Positions 38,242-47,731 of a stretch of DNA of 64,000 nt are shown one piece after another; positions within the stretch are counted from its first letter, which is position 1, and each line of letters opens with the position of its first letter. The DNA is from an uncultured Bacilli bacterium (lineage in GTDB: Bacteria > Bacillota_I > Bacilli_A > RF39 > UBA660). A program made the position numbers and the translations under genes. The notes below the pieces were generated by a model, which was given only the letters and a program-made list of their open reading frames with translations, was not told the DNA's origin and did no database searches. Location of the stretch: the NCBI GenBank assembly GCA_934132915.1, contig CAKPAK010000001.1, forward strand, positions 18,731 to 82,730, in the 5' to 3' direction.

Positions 38242-38296
38242 AAAATACTTATCTATCGAATTCCCAATCAACAAGAAAAAGAAAAATAAGTATTTT
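38242..38296. repeat. Inverted repeat AAAATACTTA/TAAGTATTTT, copy 2
   Basis: Perfect 10-bp arms at 38242-38251 and 38287-38296, 35 nt apart, immediately behind the terminator of the giant surface protein. Confidence 0.5.
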
Positions 38297-38303
38297 AATA
38301 AAG

Positions 38304-38333
38304 AAAAAGTACCATCTTAAAATAGTACTTTTC
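38304..38333 (-). terminator. Terminator of the giant surface protein gene
   Basis: Minus strand GAAAAGTAC and GTACTTTTTC arms around a 12-nt loop, then TTTATT. Confidence 0.7.
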
Positions 38334-38371
38334 TCTATTAATGGTTCTAATTAATTTTTATTTTGTAATAT

Positions 38372-41300
38372 TTAGTGCGTTACTTTCTTGGAATTTCCAC
38401 CAAAAGTAATTGTACCACCATCAGCTTTGGAATATAAATTTTTCGTATCCGCACTAACTGTTCCACCATTGACAGTAATCTTTCCTCTTGATGCACTTCT
38501 TAATACATAGTATTTTTTATTATAAATGGTTCCTGTGAAAGCTTGAGGAAAATGGACATGACCATATTCATTCATTACGGCATAATATGTACTATTCGTA
38601 CTATCTTCCTGTCTAATCTCTCCTGAACCTGTTACATGAACGGCACACTTCTCTGTACAATGATGTTGATATCCACTTGTTGAAGTTGTAGGCCAAGTTT
38701 GTGTAGAATAATTTCTCAGTGTGTGATGACCGGTTGATTTTAAATTAGAATTGGTTATCCAAGTTAATCCAACTTTATTATCTGTCGTTCCAGTTTGAAC
38801 TGCATAGTAACTTACACCAGTAATTGTAGAATTATCAATGGTCATTTGCCCTTGATTATAAACTGCTGCTCCATTTCTCGATCCCGTTATGTTCCCAACA
38901 TTCTGAATAGTTAAATATCCAGAATTTTTCACAACGTGTGCGCCTGAAGTCGTCATTGTTCCACTTCCATTTATCGCAACCGATACCCCACTATTAATTG
39001 TTAACATTGTATTTCCGCCTAAAGTATTTCCCGATAAATTAAAAGTAATATTCCGATCAAAAGTTGCCGATTGATTATCCATATTATACAGCAATTGAAT
39101 ACCACCACCAGAATTTGTATTAGCAATAGCCTCTGACAAACTCGTATAATATCCTCCTGGGCTATTAGAATAATAGGCCTTACTCACCTTTACCGTAACC
39201 ACATCAGAGGAAGGACCAATATTTCCCGCATGATCTATCGCTCGAAGGTAAAAGTACCAAGAGCCATTCCAACTAATATCCCAAGCATCTGTCCCTGTTG
39301 GCCAAGCAGACCAATTAGAATTATCATGAGAATACTCATATTTTGCAATACCTACATTATCAGTAGCTGAAGGAGTAATTTTAACCGTTGCATTAACCGT
39401 AGTCCCCGAAGTATAACCATTCAAATTAATAGAAGTTTTGGATGGGGCCTGTGTATCCATATGAATATGTTGTTCACTCGTCCATTCTCCAACATTTCCC
39501 GCATTATCAACTGCTCTAAAACGAATTTTACAAGAACTATAACCATTGGGTGGAACAAAATTATTAGAAGCTATTTCTTGATCAACTACTCCATCACTAT
39601 TCCAGTCCACTTGGTACTTGGCCAACCCAGAACCATAATCCGTTGCCGATAGCGTAATATTATAATTATTTTTCCAAGAACAAGTATTAGATCCTCCATT
39701 ATAGGTAACCGTTACCGCAGAAGGAGCAATATTATCTATCCACTTTGCATATACGGTAAGATTTCCATTATAAATCCAAACCCCATTATTCCAATACTTT
39801 GTACCATTTACTGCAAAACCAGAAGAACTGTAGACTTGAATATCACTTGAATCATAATACCCCAAAAAAGAATAACCGTTTCTAGTAGGAAGATTCCATG
39901 AAATATCACTATAGTTTCCAGAATCATATGTTACAGGTAGAGAGGTTATACCAGCATCTACACCACCGTTCGCATTGAGAGTTATCGTCATTGTCGCCTT
40001 AGTAAAAATAGCAGTATAAGTCTTATTTCCAGAAGACCCCTTAGGAATAACAACCGGACTTCCCACCTTTATCACATGCATATCATATAAACTCCACGAA
40101 GTAGTTCCTCCCGAAGAATCTTGCTCAAATTGAATATAAAATTTTCCTTTAGTCTTTCCACTAGGAACAACAATATCTTTGTAATATCGAGCATATCCGT
40201 TAGATAAATCCTCAATCTTAGTAAATGTTCCTCCATAACTATCATACGCATTTCCAGAAGACAATTCTGTATACCATAATCCTCCTTGCATTTCAAGAGT
40301 TCCTGCGGTTCTTTTTCCTGTAACAAATATCCGATAAGTTGCATTAGTTGCTAACGAGAAGTCATTTCCCAATATATGATCCCTTGAACTAGCCGTATAA
40401 GGATTAGAAGCCGTATATCCATTAAGCCCACTACTTAAATCATTACTTCCATACCAACCTAAAAAAGTATAGTTACTCTTAGTTGGATTATTCAATGTTA
40501 TATTTGGAGTAGCCGCATTATAACTCGTTGGATTTCCAGAGACACTTCCCCCATTTAAATTATAAGTTATGGTATATTCAGGAATACTCCAATGTGCATA
40601 AACAGAGTAACTTTGCGCCGTACTCATAATCATACTGGTTGTAATCTTTGTACCATCAGAGGTAACAGTATACCATCCTTCAAAAGAATAACCTGCGCGA
40701 GAAGCAGAAGGTAAAGACGAAAATACTTTACCATAAGTCTTAGATACCCCACTATAAATTTTAATATTTCCTAACTTTAAAGTCGTCGTAACCCCATCCG
40801 CCGCAGCACCATAGTTAAACGCAAAATAGACAACATTCCCCGTACCCGTAAAGGTAATTGTTTTTGTTACTTTACTCGTTGTTGCTGAGGTTGGAATATA
40901 ATTATTAACAATGACATTATCAGTATTGTCAGTATTCGTTGGTGCAGATGATAAGATTTGATACAGAACTCCATTATATCCAGATAAAGCAGTATAAGCG
41001 GTCGGAACTTCATAATCAAAAGTAAGCGTATATTTTCTCCCGTTAATTGTTCCGATTGGTAAATAAGCGGTTTCCCAACCACCTGCGCCTGCTACTGCAA
41101 CAGTATTCATTTTAGTAGAACTATCGTAAGTAATAGAAAATCTTTCAGGATAAAGAAAATCCCAATTACTGATGTTATCTTCTTGATAATTATCATCAAA
41201 ATTAACTAAATAACTACTTGCCTTCCATACGGCATATAAGTTAACGATACCATTATCTGTCTTTGTCAAATTAGAAACACTCTGCTTATCCGTATAACTT

Positions 41301-44300
41301 ACACTTCCTCCTGGGCTTTTACTCCATCCCTGAAAAGTAAAACCAGTCTTAGTATAGGAATTAGATGTAAGCGCCTTACTCACTCCATAAGAGAAAGATT
41401 CACTTACAGAAGTAACATTATCAGAAAGTAATTTTTTGGCGGCTTCTTCTAAAGTAATTCCCGAATACTTTGTTCTATCTGCTAAACCACTTGTATCTGT
41501 AACATTCCCACTCATCCAAGCACCAGTATTTGAATAATAATAAGTAATTCCATTTTGGGTAAAACTACCACTATAAGTTAATGTTGCACTAGTATCATAA
41601 GAAGTATAATAGGCAACAGAATTCTCCGTTGTTCCAACTAATAGCGGTCCAGTATATTCTCCACTATAATAATAAGCTGTTAAACACGGATCATTATATT
41701 TTTTATAGAAAAGTCTTCCATTTAAATTAACAATAACTTGATCAGAACCAGACAAATAATTTTTATTACTATAGAAATTAACTTTATAATTATTTGCTCG
41801 CCAATGCGCATATATTGTCGTTGCTGTTGTAGGATTATAAGACTTACCCGCAGTTCCTACTAAAGTTCCACCACTAGCAGCGGTATACCATCCTTCAAAA
41901 GTATGACCATCCCAAGAAGTAGGTGTTGGTAATGTCACATTTCCTCCAGTCCATTTCGCATACAATGTTCCATTCGATGAAAATCCCGTTGTACTAGCCG
42001 TAGAAGCCAAAAAACCATTCGCTCCAATATATTGCACACCTCCACCATTTGTTGCGGTATAATAACCACCAAACGTGTAAGTAGATGTCGCGGTTGTATT
42101 AGATTGACCACTTCCATTATAATGATAAGTCACCGTATAAGAACGCGTTGGTTTTGTAATTGCATTAGCACTAGTACTCATTGCAGATCCACCGCTGGTT
42201 AAAGAAAATTTGCTTCCATAGGTTTCATAAATAGCTGTAGTCCCCGCACTAGTTGCACTTTGATTATTCAAAGTAATGGGATAAGTATTCGCCGACCAAT
42301 GGGCATAAAGAGTTAAAGTAGAATTTGGTGTATAACTAACACTACCTTTACCAACAAGTGTCCCGCCACTTGCTTCAGTATACCATCCCTGAAAAGTATA
42401 GCCTGTTCGCTTTGGATTTGGCAACGTTATAGCAACACTACTCCATTTCGCATACAATGTCCCATTCGCCGAAAAACCTGTCGTACTAGCCGTAGAAGCC
42501 AAAAAACCATTCGCTCCAATATATTGCACACCTCCACCATTTGTTGCTGTGTAATAACCCCCAAACGTATAAGTAGATGTCGCGGTTGTATTAGATTGTC
42601 CATTTCCATTGTAATGATAAGTTACCGTATAAGAACGCGTTGGTTTTGTAATTGCATTAGCACTAGTACTCATTGCAGATCCACCTCTGGTTAAAGAAAA
42701 TTTGCTTCCATAAGTTTCATAAATAGTTGTAGTCCCCGCACTAGTAGCCCCTTGATTATTCAAAGTAATGGAATAAGTATTCGCTGACCATGATGCATAT
42801 AAAGTTCTATCACCAACAGATTGGTAAATATTATTAACAAATGTACCATCGGCATTAATGTAATTGGTTCCTCCACCATTCGTTAAAGTATAATATCCTA
42901 AAAATGTATGTCCCGTTCGTGACGGCTTTACAATTGTGTATCCATTACTCAAACAATTACTTAATGCCTTATCCGTATAATAATAACAAGTTACGCCATT
43001 GACCGTCTTCGTTGTTTTAAATTGATAATATACTTCTGTCGTTCCCGCACTAGTAGCTCCTTGATTATTTAATGTAACTTTATAAATATTTGCAGTCCAT
43101 TGAGCATAAAGAGTAATATTTGCTGTTGCTCGATAATTCTCTCCTCCACCTCCTACTCTTGTTCCACCAGTAGAAGCCGTATACCACCCTTGAAAAGTAT
43201 ATCCAGACCATGTTGGCGCTGGTAACTTCACCACACCTCCTGTCCAATTCGTATGAAGCGTTGTATTAGAACTTATTTGATAAATATTTGCACTTGTACC
43301 ATCGGTATTATAGTACTTCGTCCCACTTCCTCCATTTCCAGTATAATATCCATCAAACGTATATTGAGAAACTGCTGTAGTATTAGACGTCCCATTTCCT
43401 CCATAATGATAAGTAATAGTATATTTTCTTCCAGGAGCAGTAATTTTAGGCATTGCTGCGTTATACGTCGCTGTTACACTAGAAGTTCCTAAACTCGTCG
43501 CATTTCCATTATCTAAAGTAACCTTATACTGATTCGCCTTCCATTTAGCAACCAAAGTAACCGACTTCTCTGGTCGATATATTCCACCTGCATCCCCAAC
43601 TTTTGTACTTCCATCATACCACCCTAAAAATGTATAGCCAGTTCGACTCGTAGTAGGTAAAGTCACGGTTTGACTAGCATTCCATTTTGCATACAAAGTA
43701 TGATTAATAGACGTCCCAACCGAACTAGATGCTACTATTCGATTTTTAAATGATTTTTCTAAATACCATCCATCAAAAAGATAACTTACCGTAACAGCAC
43801 TAGCGCTACTTCCACCATTAGAATTAAACTGTACCAACGAATTATCTCTTGTTACTTCACTAGGTAATCCCTCATAAGTAGACTTAACTTTCAAATATTC
43901 CTTTCCGTCAATCACATTACCACCGTTATAGTCCAACATCGCAACTATTTCACAAACCTCTAATGTTGAAACAATACTGCTATTTTGCATAGATGTATCA
44001 TTTGGCATATTTCCATCAATATACATAAATAGATAATACTGATACCTAGAATTGTTTGGCAGTTCAATTGAAGGAGCAATGGTATTCATCCCAACTTTCA
44101 TTTGCGAAAAATTACCACTCCCATTTTCTACCTCTTCACATGCAGTTGTTGAAGTAGATGAACAATCATTGCTTCCTCCTGTCTTATCCACCACTAACTT
44201 ATACTTAAAAGATTCATTTTGTAAAGCATCATCCATACTCTTAATATTCAACGTCACCGAGAACTTAGTATCCGCTTTCCCGATATTATTTACCTTAAAC

Positions 44301-44518
44301 GTATGATAACTCCCACTACGATAATCCAAAACAGGGGATAATCCTCTTGCCGCCACTTCAAATCCCGATTCACAATAAAAATAAGCATCTCCTATATTAA
44401 AGGTAACATCCGTATCTTTACTCTTCCAGGTATAACTAGCATAAGACCCTAAAAGTATTGTACAAACAAACAAAAATACCCCCAATACTCCACCAAATAT
44501 CTTCTTTCTTACTTCCAT
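38372..44518 (-). CDS. Giant InlB-repeat surface protein
   Basis: 2,048 residues. A signal anchor (about residues 5-28, ending LLGSYASYTW) is followed by a TasA/CalY-like beta domain to about residue 200. A long series of InlB B-repeats (Listeria-Bacteroides repeats: GYTFLGWYDG, LYAKW units) runs to about residue 1160. Jelly-roll-like modules come next, interspersed with more repeats. Two Ig-like modules (about 1560-1750; VDNAGNVGEW, IDHAGNIGP) and a C-terminal right-handed beta-helix-like region close it. No LPXTG sorting signal or C-terminal membrane segment is present, so anchoring is probably N-terminal. ATG 44518 follows GGGGTG. It is the second gene of a unit behind an unusual homopolymer promoter. 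Likely an adhesin or surface-layer protein. Confidence 0.85.
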   Translation of the reverse strand: MEVRKKIFGGVLGVFLFVCTILLGSYASYTWKSKDTDVTFNIGDAYFYCESGFEVAARGLSPVLDYRSGSYHTFKVNNIGKADTKFSVTLNIKSMDDALQNESFKYKLVVDKTGGSNDCSSTSTTACEEVENGSGNFSQMKVGMNTIAPSIELPNNSRYQYYLFMYIDGNMPNDTSMQNSSIVSTLEVCEIVAMLDYNGGNVIDGKEYLKVKSTYEGLPSEVTRDNSLVQFNSNGGSSASAVTVSYLFDGWYLEKSFKNRIVASSSVGTSINHTLYAKWNASQTVTLPTTSRTGYTFLGWYDGSTKVGDAGGIYRPEKSVTLVAKWKANQYKVTLDNGNATSLGTSSVTATYNAAMPKITAPGRKYTITYHYGGNGTSNTTAVSQYTFDGYYTGNGGSGTKYYNTDGTSANIYQISSNTTLHTNWTGGVVKLPAPTWSGYTFQGWYTASTGGTRVGGGGENYRATANITLYAQWTANIYKVTLNNQGATSAGTTEVYYQFKTTKTVNGVTCYYYTDKALSNCLSNGYTIVKPSRTGHTFLGYYTLTNGGGTNYINADGTFVNNIYQSVGDRTLYASWSANTYSITLNNQGATSAGTTTIYETYGSKFSLTRGGSAMSTSANAITKPTRSYTVTYHYNGNGQSNTTATSTYTFGGYYTATNGGGVQYIGANGFLASTASTTGFSANGTLYAKWSSVAITLPNPKRTGYTFQGWYTEASGGTLVGKGSVSYTPNSTLTLYAHWSANTYPITLNNQSATSAGTTAIYETYGSKFSLTSGGSAMSTSANAITKPTRSYTVTYHYNGSGQSNTTATSTYTFGGYYTATNGGGVQYIGANGFLASTASTTGFSSNGTLYAKWTGGNVTLPTPTSWDGHTFEGWYTAASGGTLVGTAGKSYNPTTATTIYAHWRANNYKVNFYSNKNYLSGSDQVIVNLNGRLFYKKYNDPCLTAYYYSGEYTGPLLVGTTENSVAYYTSYDTSATLTYSGSFTQNGITYYYSNTGAWMSGNVTDTSGLADRTKYSGITLEEAAKKLLSDNVTSVSESFSYGVSKALTSNSYTKTGFTFQGWSKSPGGSVSYTDKQSVSNLTKTDNGIVNLYAVWKASSYLVNFDDNYQEDNISNWDFLYPERFSITYDSSTKMNTVAVAGAGGWETAYLPIGTINGRKYTLTFDYEVPTAYTALSGYNGVLYQILSSAPTNTDNTDNVIVNNYIPTSATTSKVTKTITFTGTGNVVYFAFNYGAAADGVTTTLKLGNIKIYSGVSKTYGKVFSSLPSASRAGYSFEGWYTVTSDGTKITTSMIMSTAQSYSVYAHWSIPEYTITYNLNGGSVSGNPTSYNAATPNITLNNPTKSNYTFLGWYGSNDLSSGLNGYTASNPYTASSRDHILGNDFSLATNATYRIFVTGKRTAGTLEMQGGLWYTELSSGNAYDSYGGTFTKIEDLSNGYARYYKDIVVPSGKTKGKFYIQFEQDSSGGTTSWSLYDMHVIKVGSPVVIPKGSSGNKTYTAIFTKATMTITLNANGGVDAGITSLPVTYDSGNYSDISWNLPTRNGYSFLGYYDSSDIQVYSSSGFAVNGTKYWNNGVWIYNGNLTVYAKWIDNIAPSAVTVTYNGGSNTCSWKNNYNITLSATDYGSGLAKYQVDWNSDGVVDQEIASNNFVPPNGYSSCKIRFRAVDNAGNVGEWTSEQHIHMDTQAPSKTSINLNGYTSGTTVNATVKITPSATDNVGIAKYEYSHDNSNWSAWPTGTDAWDISWNGSWYFYLRAIDHAGNIGPSSDVVTVKVSKAYYSNSPGGYYTSLSEAIANTNSGGGIQLLYNMDNQSATFDRNITFNLSGNTLGGNTMLTINSGVSVAINGSGTMTTSGAHVVKNSGYLTIQNVGNITGSRNGAAVYNQGQMTIDNSTITGVSYYAVQTGTTDNKVGLTWITNSNLKSTGHHTLRNYSTQTWPTTSTSGYQHHCTEKCAVHVTGSGEIRQEDSTNSTYYAVMNEYGHVHFPQAFTGTIYNKKYYVLRSASRGKITVNGGTVSADTKNLYSKADGGTITFGGNSKKVTH
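41807..42790 (-). repeat. Two tandem 492-nt near-identical units inside the giant gene
   Basis: Landmark strings (for example GATTATTCAAAGTAATGG) recur exactly 492 nt apart, at 42262 and 42754. Each unit encodes 164 residues from ANTY(S/P)ITLNNQ to TLYAKW plus one InlB repeat. Boundaries are approximate. Confidence 0.8.
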
Positions 44519-44538
44519 CTTTTTCACCCCATTTTATT

Positions 44539-45219
44539 CTAATCGCAAACTGTCCGATCTAATTTCATTTGTGGTTTTCTTTCCAAAACAAATTTATTAT
44601 CCACATACAACTCAACCTCAATTTTTCCTTTAATCTTCTTCTGCATTAATTGTTTCTGCTCTCTCTTAGAAAGACACTTTTGAATATCTTCTTCTTGACA
44701 AGAATCACTTAACCAAAGATAAAAAAAATACGTATCATAATTCTCCTTTGACTCCTCATAAGGAACCAAATCTTGTTGAATATTCGTAAGGACCATTCTT
44801 CCATCAACAATAGTATCAAATTGATAATCTAAACTTCCCTCAGAAATTTCTTTCCCGTTTTTTACTAATTTCCACTTTACATCAGGACTAAGTAAATCAC
44901 AATCCACTTCTAAATTCATTAAAGCAACATCATAAATAATCCCGCTAATATGATTATCCTTACTTCCGCCCACACGAAAAGATATTGCAATTGCACGATC
45001 ACTTCTTTTTTCTACTTCACTATCCAAAATAGGGGATAAATAAACTTCTTTACTATCAAAATTCGTATCCCCATAAGCATCCTCATCAATCCCCATAACA
45101 TTCCCAGACATTTTTTGGAATATCTCTTTTTGCTGATAAGCATAACTAAATCCAATTACCAATCCCATCAAAACGCACGCAAAAAAAATTCCTAGCTTTT
45201 TTAAATGAATTTTTGTCAC
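44539..45219 (-). CDS. Membrane-anchored partner of the giant surface protein
   Basis: 226 residues, GTG start behind GAGGGG. The N-terminal anchor is residues 8-28. The extracytoplasmic part is beta-rich: KEVYLSPILDSEVEKRSDRAIAISFRVGGSKDNHISGIIYDVALMNLEVDCDLLSPDVKWKLVKNG. Four Cys residues could form disulphides (DCDLL, SDSCQEEDIQKCLS, TVCD). It resembles TasA/CalY-like accessory proteins in general layout but was not matched. It lies 20 nt upstream of the giant gene and is its only operon partner, so assembly or display of that protein is a reasonable guess. Confidence 0.65.
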   Translation of the reverse strand: MTKIHLKKLGIFFACVLMGLVIGFSYAYQQKEIFQKMSGNVMGIDEDAYGDTNFDSKEVYLSPILDSEVEKRSDRAIAISFRVGGSKDNHISGIIYDVALMNLEVDCDLLSPDVKWKLVKNGKEISEGSLDYQFDTIVDGRMVLTNIQQDLVPYEESKENYDTYFFYLWLSDSCQEEDIQKCLSKREQKQLMQKKIKGKIEVELYVDNKFVLERKPQMKLDRTVCD

Positions 45220-45314
45220 AAAGAACCCCTCAATTCTACTTTTCCTAAAAACTTCTTTTAAAAGGCAGCAATCAGTTCTAGAAGAAGTTTTCTATTTACT
45301 ATTCGCTACCATAA

Positions 45315-45340
45315 ATTATACCAAAAAAAAAAAAAAAAAA
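45315..45340 (-). promoter_or_regulatory. Promoter with an 18-nt T tract next to the -10 element
   Basis: On the minus strand, 18 consecutive T (45323-45340) are followed by GG and TATAAT (45315-45320), about 95 nt before the start of the surface-protein operon. The tract occupies the whole -35/-10 spacer, so its length should set promoter activity. Confidence 0.65.
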
Positions 45341-45355
45341 GCACATTTTTTACAC

Positions 45356-45367
45356 AACGTTAACGTT
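45356..45367. promoter_or_regulatory. Perfect 12-bp palindrome, candidate operator
   Basis: AACGTTAACGTT equals its own reverse complement and lies 15 nt upstream of the homopolymer promoter. It looks like a dimeric repressor or activator site; no regulator is encoded nearby. Confidence 0.4.
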
Positions 45368-45402
45368 TCCTTGATCCCCCCTCTTACCCTTTCAATACAT
45401 TT

Positions 45403-45458
45403 AAAATACTTCATCATTTTAATCCTCAATGAAAAAGAAAAATAAATTTAAGTATTTT
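45403..45458. repeat. Inverted repeat AAAATACTTC/TAAGTATTTT, copy 3
   Basis: Arms at 45403-45412 and 45449-45458 (one mismatch), directly behind the parE terminator. Confidence 0.45.
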
Positions 45459-45461
45459 AAC

Positions 45462-45486
45462 AAAAAAAGACAGTATCGCTACCATC
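45462..45486 (-). terminator. parE terminator
   Basis: Minus strand GATGGTA-GCGA-TACTGTC (two G-U pairs, GNRA-type loop) followed by seven T, beginning at the parE stop codon. Confidence 0.7.
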
Positions 45487-47411
45487 TATATTTGATAATT
45501 ATCTTCTAAAGTAAAAATAACATTTTCATTAATCCAATTCTTACGAGGCTCAACAGCATCTCCCATTAAAACCGAAACACGCTTCTCCGCCAACGCAACA
45601 TCCGTAATACTAACCTTAACCAAACTTCGTTTTTCTGGATCCATTGTCGTTTCCCATAACTGGTGAGCATTCATCTCTCCCAATCCTTTATATCGTTGGA
45701 TCTTATAATTAGACTTTCCCCTCGTTAATTCTTTTAACTCTTCATTCGTCCAAACATAATGTTCTTTAGCACCAAGCGTTAATTTATATAAAGGAGGCAT
45801 TGCAATATATAAATTTCCATTCTCAATTAATGGCTTCATATAGCGATAAAAGAAAGTCAAAAGCAAACATTGAATGTGAGCCCCATCATCATCAGCATCC
45901 GTCATAATAATTACTTTTCCATAGCAAATATCATGAATATTAAAATTATTTCCATACCCAGCACCAATTGTATGAATTAAAGTATTAATCTCTTCATTCT
46001 TAAATATTTCTTCTAACTTTGCCTTTTCAGTATTTAAAACCTTACCACGCAAAGGCAAAATTGCTTGCGTTCTTCGATTTCTCCCCTGTTTTGCCGAACC
46101 ACCAGCCGAATCCCCTTCAACAATAAAAAGTTCTCTAGCCAACTTATCTTTCGTTTGCGCAGGAGTCAATTTACCACTAAGAATCTTTTCAATTTTTTTA
46201 GAATCTTTCCCCTTTCGTGATTCCTCCCTCGCTTTTCGAGCTGCCTCACGCGCATCTTTCCCTTTTAAAGCTTTCGTAACAATCATCGTGGCAATGGATT
46301 TATTTTCCTCTAAAAAAAACTTTAACTTTTCTGTCGTAACAGCCTCTACAATACTCCTAGCAATAGGGGTTCCTAATTTTGCTTTTGTTTGTCCTTCAAA
46401 CTGAAGAATTGACTCAGGAATTTGGACACTAATAATCGCCGTCAACCCCTCCCGAACATCTGAACCTTCAAAAGCCTTATCCCGTGCTTTAATAAAATTA
46501 TTTTCACGAGCATAATCATTAAGTACTTTCGTCAAAGCAGTCTTAAACCCAACCTCATGTGAACCACCGTCTCCTGTTTTGACATTATTAACAAACGAAA
46601 TAATATTCTCTGAATAACTATCCGTATACTGCAGAGCAACATTCACATTCACATTATCTTTTTTTGCATGAAAACAAAGTACTTTATGCAAAACATTCTT
46701 TCCATCATTTAAATATTCAACAAAAGATTCCAAACCATTATGATATAAATATTTTTCCGTCTTTCCTTGCTCTTCATCTGTAATTTCAATCGTAAGACCA
46801 TTAACTAAAAAAGCACATTCCTGCATTCTCTCACAAATTACACCAAAATTAAACTTCGTACTACTAAAAATCTCACTATCTGGCATAAAATGAACCGTCG
46901 TCCCTGTCTTATTGGTATTCCCTATCTTAGTTAGTTTTTGATCAACATGTCCACCATTTTTAAAAGAAATATAATACTCCTCGCCCTGATACCTTGTCGT
47001 AACCTCCATAAAACTAGATAAAGCATTCACAACAGACGCCCCGACACCATGTAGGCCACCACTAACTTTATAACCACCTTCAGAAAATTTTCCACCCGCA
47101 TGAAGTACCGTATAAATAACCTCAGGCGTACTTTTCCCCGAAGAATGCATTCCCGTTGGAATTCCACGTCCCCGATCCGTCACACTAATCGAACCATCTT
47201 TATGCATAACAATACTTAAGTGATTCCCATAACCATTTAAAGCCTCATCCACACCATTATCAACAATCTCCCATACTAAATGGTGAAGTCCTCTTTTATC
47301 CGTAGATCCAATATACATCCCCGGTCTTTTTCTAACTGCTTCTAACCCTTCCAGTATTTTAATCGAATTCTCATTATAATCACTCTGTACTTTAACCATT
47401 GTATCAACCAT
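45486..47411 (-). CDS. parE: DNA topoisomerase IV subunit B
   Basis: 641 residues. GHKL ATPase motifs: EIVDNGVDEALNG, VTDRGRGIPTG, GGLHGVGASVVNA. Transducer and TOPRIM follow: LFIVEGDSAGGSAKQGRNR, then IIMTDADDDGAHI, then IQRYKGLGEMNAHQLWETTMDP. ParE rather than GyrB is favoured by FEGQTKAKLGTP and by the C-terminal VEPRKNWINENV. No gyrA/parC homologue is adjacent. ATG 47411 fits the promoter at 47431; the frame's first ATG overlaps the -10 and cannot be used. Confidence 0.9.
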   Translation of the reverse strand: MVDTMVKVQSDYNENSIKILEGLEAVRKRPGMYIGSTDKRGLHHLVWEIVDNGVDEALNGYGNHLSIVMHKDGSISVTDRGRGIPTGMHSSGKSTPEVIYTVLHAGGKFSEGGYKVSGGLHGVGASVVNALSSFMEVTTRYQGEEYYISFKNGGHVDQKLTKIGNTNKTGTTVHFMPDSEIFSSTKFNFGVICERMQECAFLVNGLTIEITDEEQGKTEKYLYHNGLESFVEYLNDGKNVLHKVLCFHAKKDNVNVNVALQYTDSYSENIISFVNNVKTGDGGSHEVGFKTALTKVLNDYARENNFIKARDKAFEGSDVREGLTAIISVQIPESILQFEGQTKAKLGTPIARSIVEAVTTEKLKFFLEENKSIATMIVTKALKGKDAREAARKAREESRKGKDSKKIEKILSGKLTPAQTKDKLARELFIVEGDSAGGSAKQGRNRRTQAILPLRGKVLNTEKAKLEEIFKNEEINTLIHTIGAGYGNNFNIHDICYGKVIIMTDADDDGAHIQCLLLTFFYRYMKPLIENGNLYIAMPPLYKLTLGAKEHYVWTNEELKELTRGKSNYKIQRYKGLGEMNAHQLWETTMDPEKRSLVKVSITDVALAEKRVSVLMGDAVEPRKNWINENVIFTLEDNYQI

Positions 47412-47430
47412 CTTTCTTAATTCCTTAAAC

Positions 47431-47439
47431 ATTATATCA
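47431..47439 (-). promoter_or_regulatory. Extended -10 promoter of parE
   Basis: Minus strand TGA-TATAAT in the context CTGTGATATAATG, only a few nt behind the preceding terminator's T tract. Confidence 0.6.
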
Positions 47440-47441
47440 CA

Positions 47442-47470
47442 GAAAAAGGAATATTCCCAAGAATATTTCC
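47442..47470 (-). terminator. Terminator of the DUF1292 gene
   Basis: Minus strand GGAAATATTC-TTGG-GAATATTCC followed by TTTTTC. Confidence 0.75.
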
Positions 47471-47508
47471 TTACAGTTAATTCTAATTCCTAAAAGTATT
47501 ATTCGTCT

Positions 47509-47730
47509 TTAATTTTCCATATACTTTTGATAAAATTTTTCTAACGCATCATGCAACTCTTCATCATTCGAAAGAGGAAGATAAGCCGCCTCATCACCAA
47601 TTCTCTCTACCTTTCGAACACAAAACTCATCAGTCTCATCATCTTTTTTCAAATAAACATATTCATCCAAAGTATCTACAATAAAATAATCCATTCCATC
47701 CTCTAAAGTCACATATTCTACTTCAATCAT
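47509..47730 (-). CDS. DUF1292 family small acidic protein (YrzB-like)
   Basis: 73 residues, strongly acidic. MIEVEYVTLEDGMDYFIVDTLDEYVYLKKDDETDEFCVRKV has the beta-hairpin pattern of DUF1292 (YrzB). That family usually lies near alaS/yqgF-type genes; function is unknown. ATG 47730 follows GGAAGGGG at 7 nt, which decides against an upstream in-frame start. One base separates it from the upstream gene. Confidence 0.78.
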   Translation of the reverse strand: MIEVEYVTLEDGMDYFIVDTLDEYVYLKKDDETDEFCVRKVERIGDEAAYLPLSNDEELHDALEKFYQKYMEN

Positions 47731-47731
47731 C

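Noticed and set aside
41807..42790. CRISPR-like or phage repeat array
   Set aside because: The 492-nt periodicity keeps the reading frame and encodes InlB-type repeats; it is a coding duplication.
45486..47411. GyrB rather than ParE
   Set aside because: The QTKAKLGTP stretch and the C-terminal KNWINENV pattern fit ParE better, and there is no dnaN/recF/gyrA neighbourhood; a small doubt remains.
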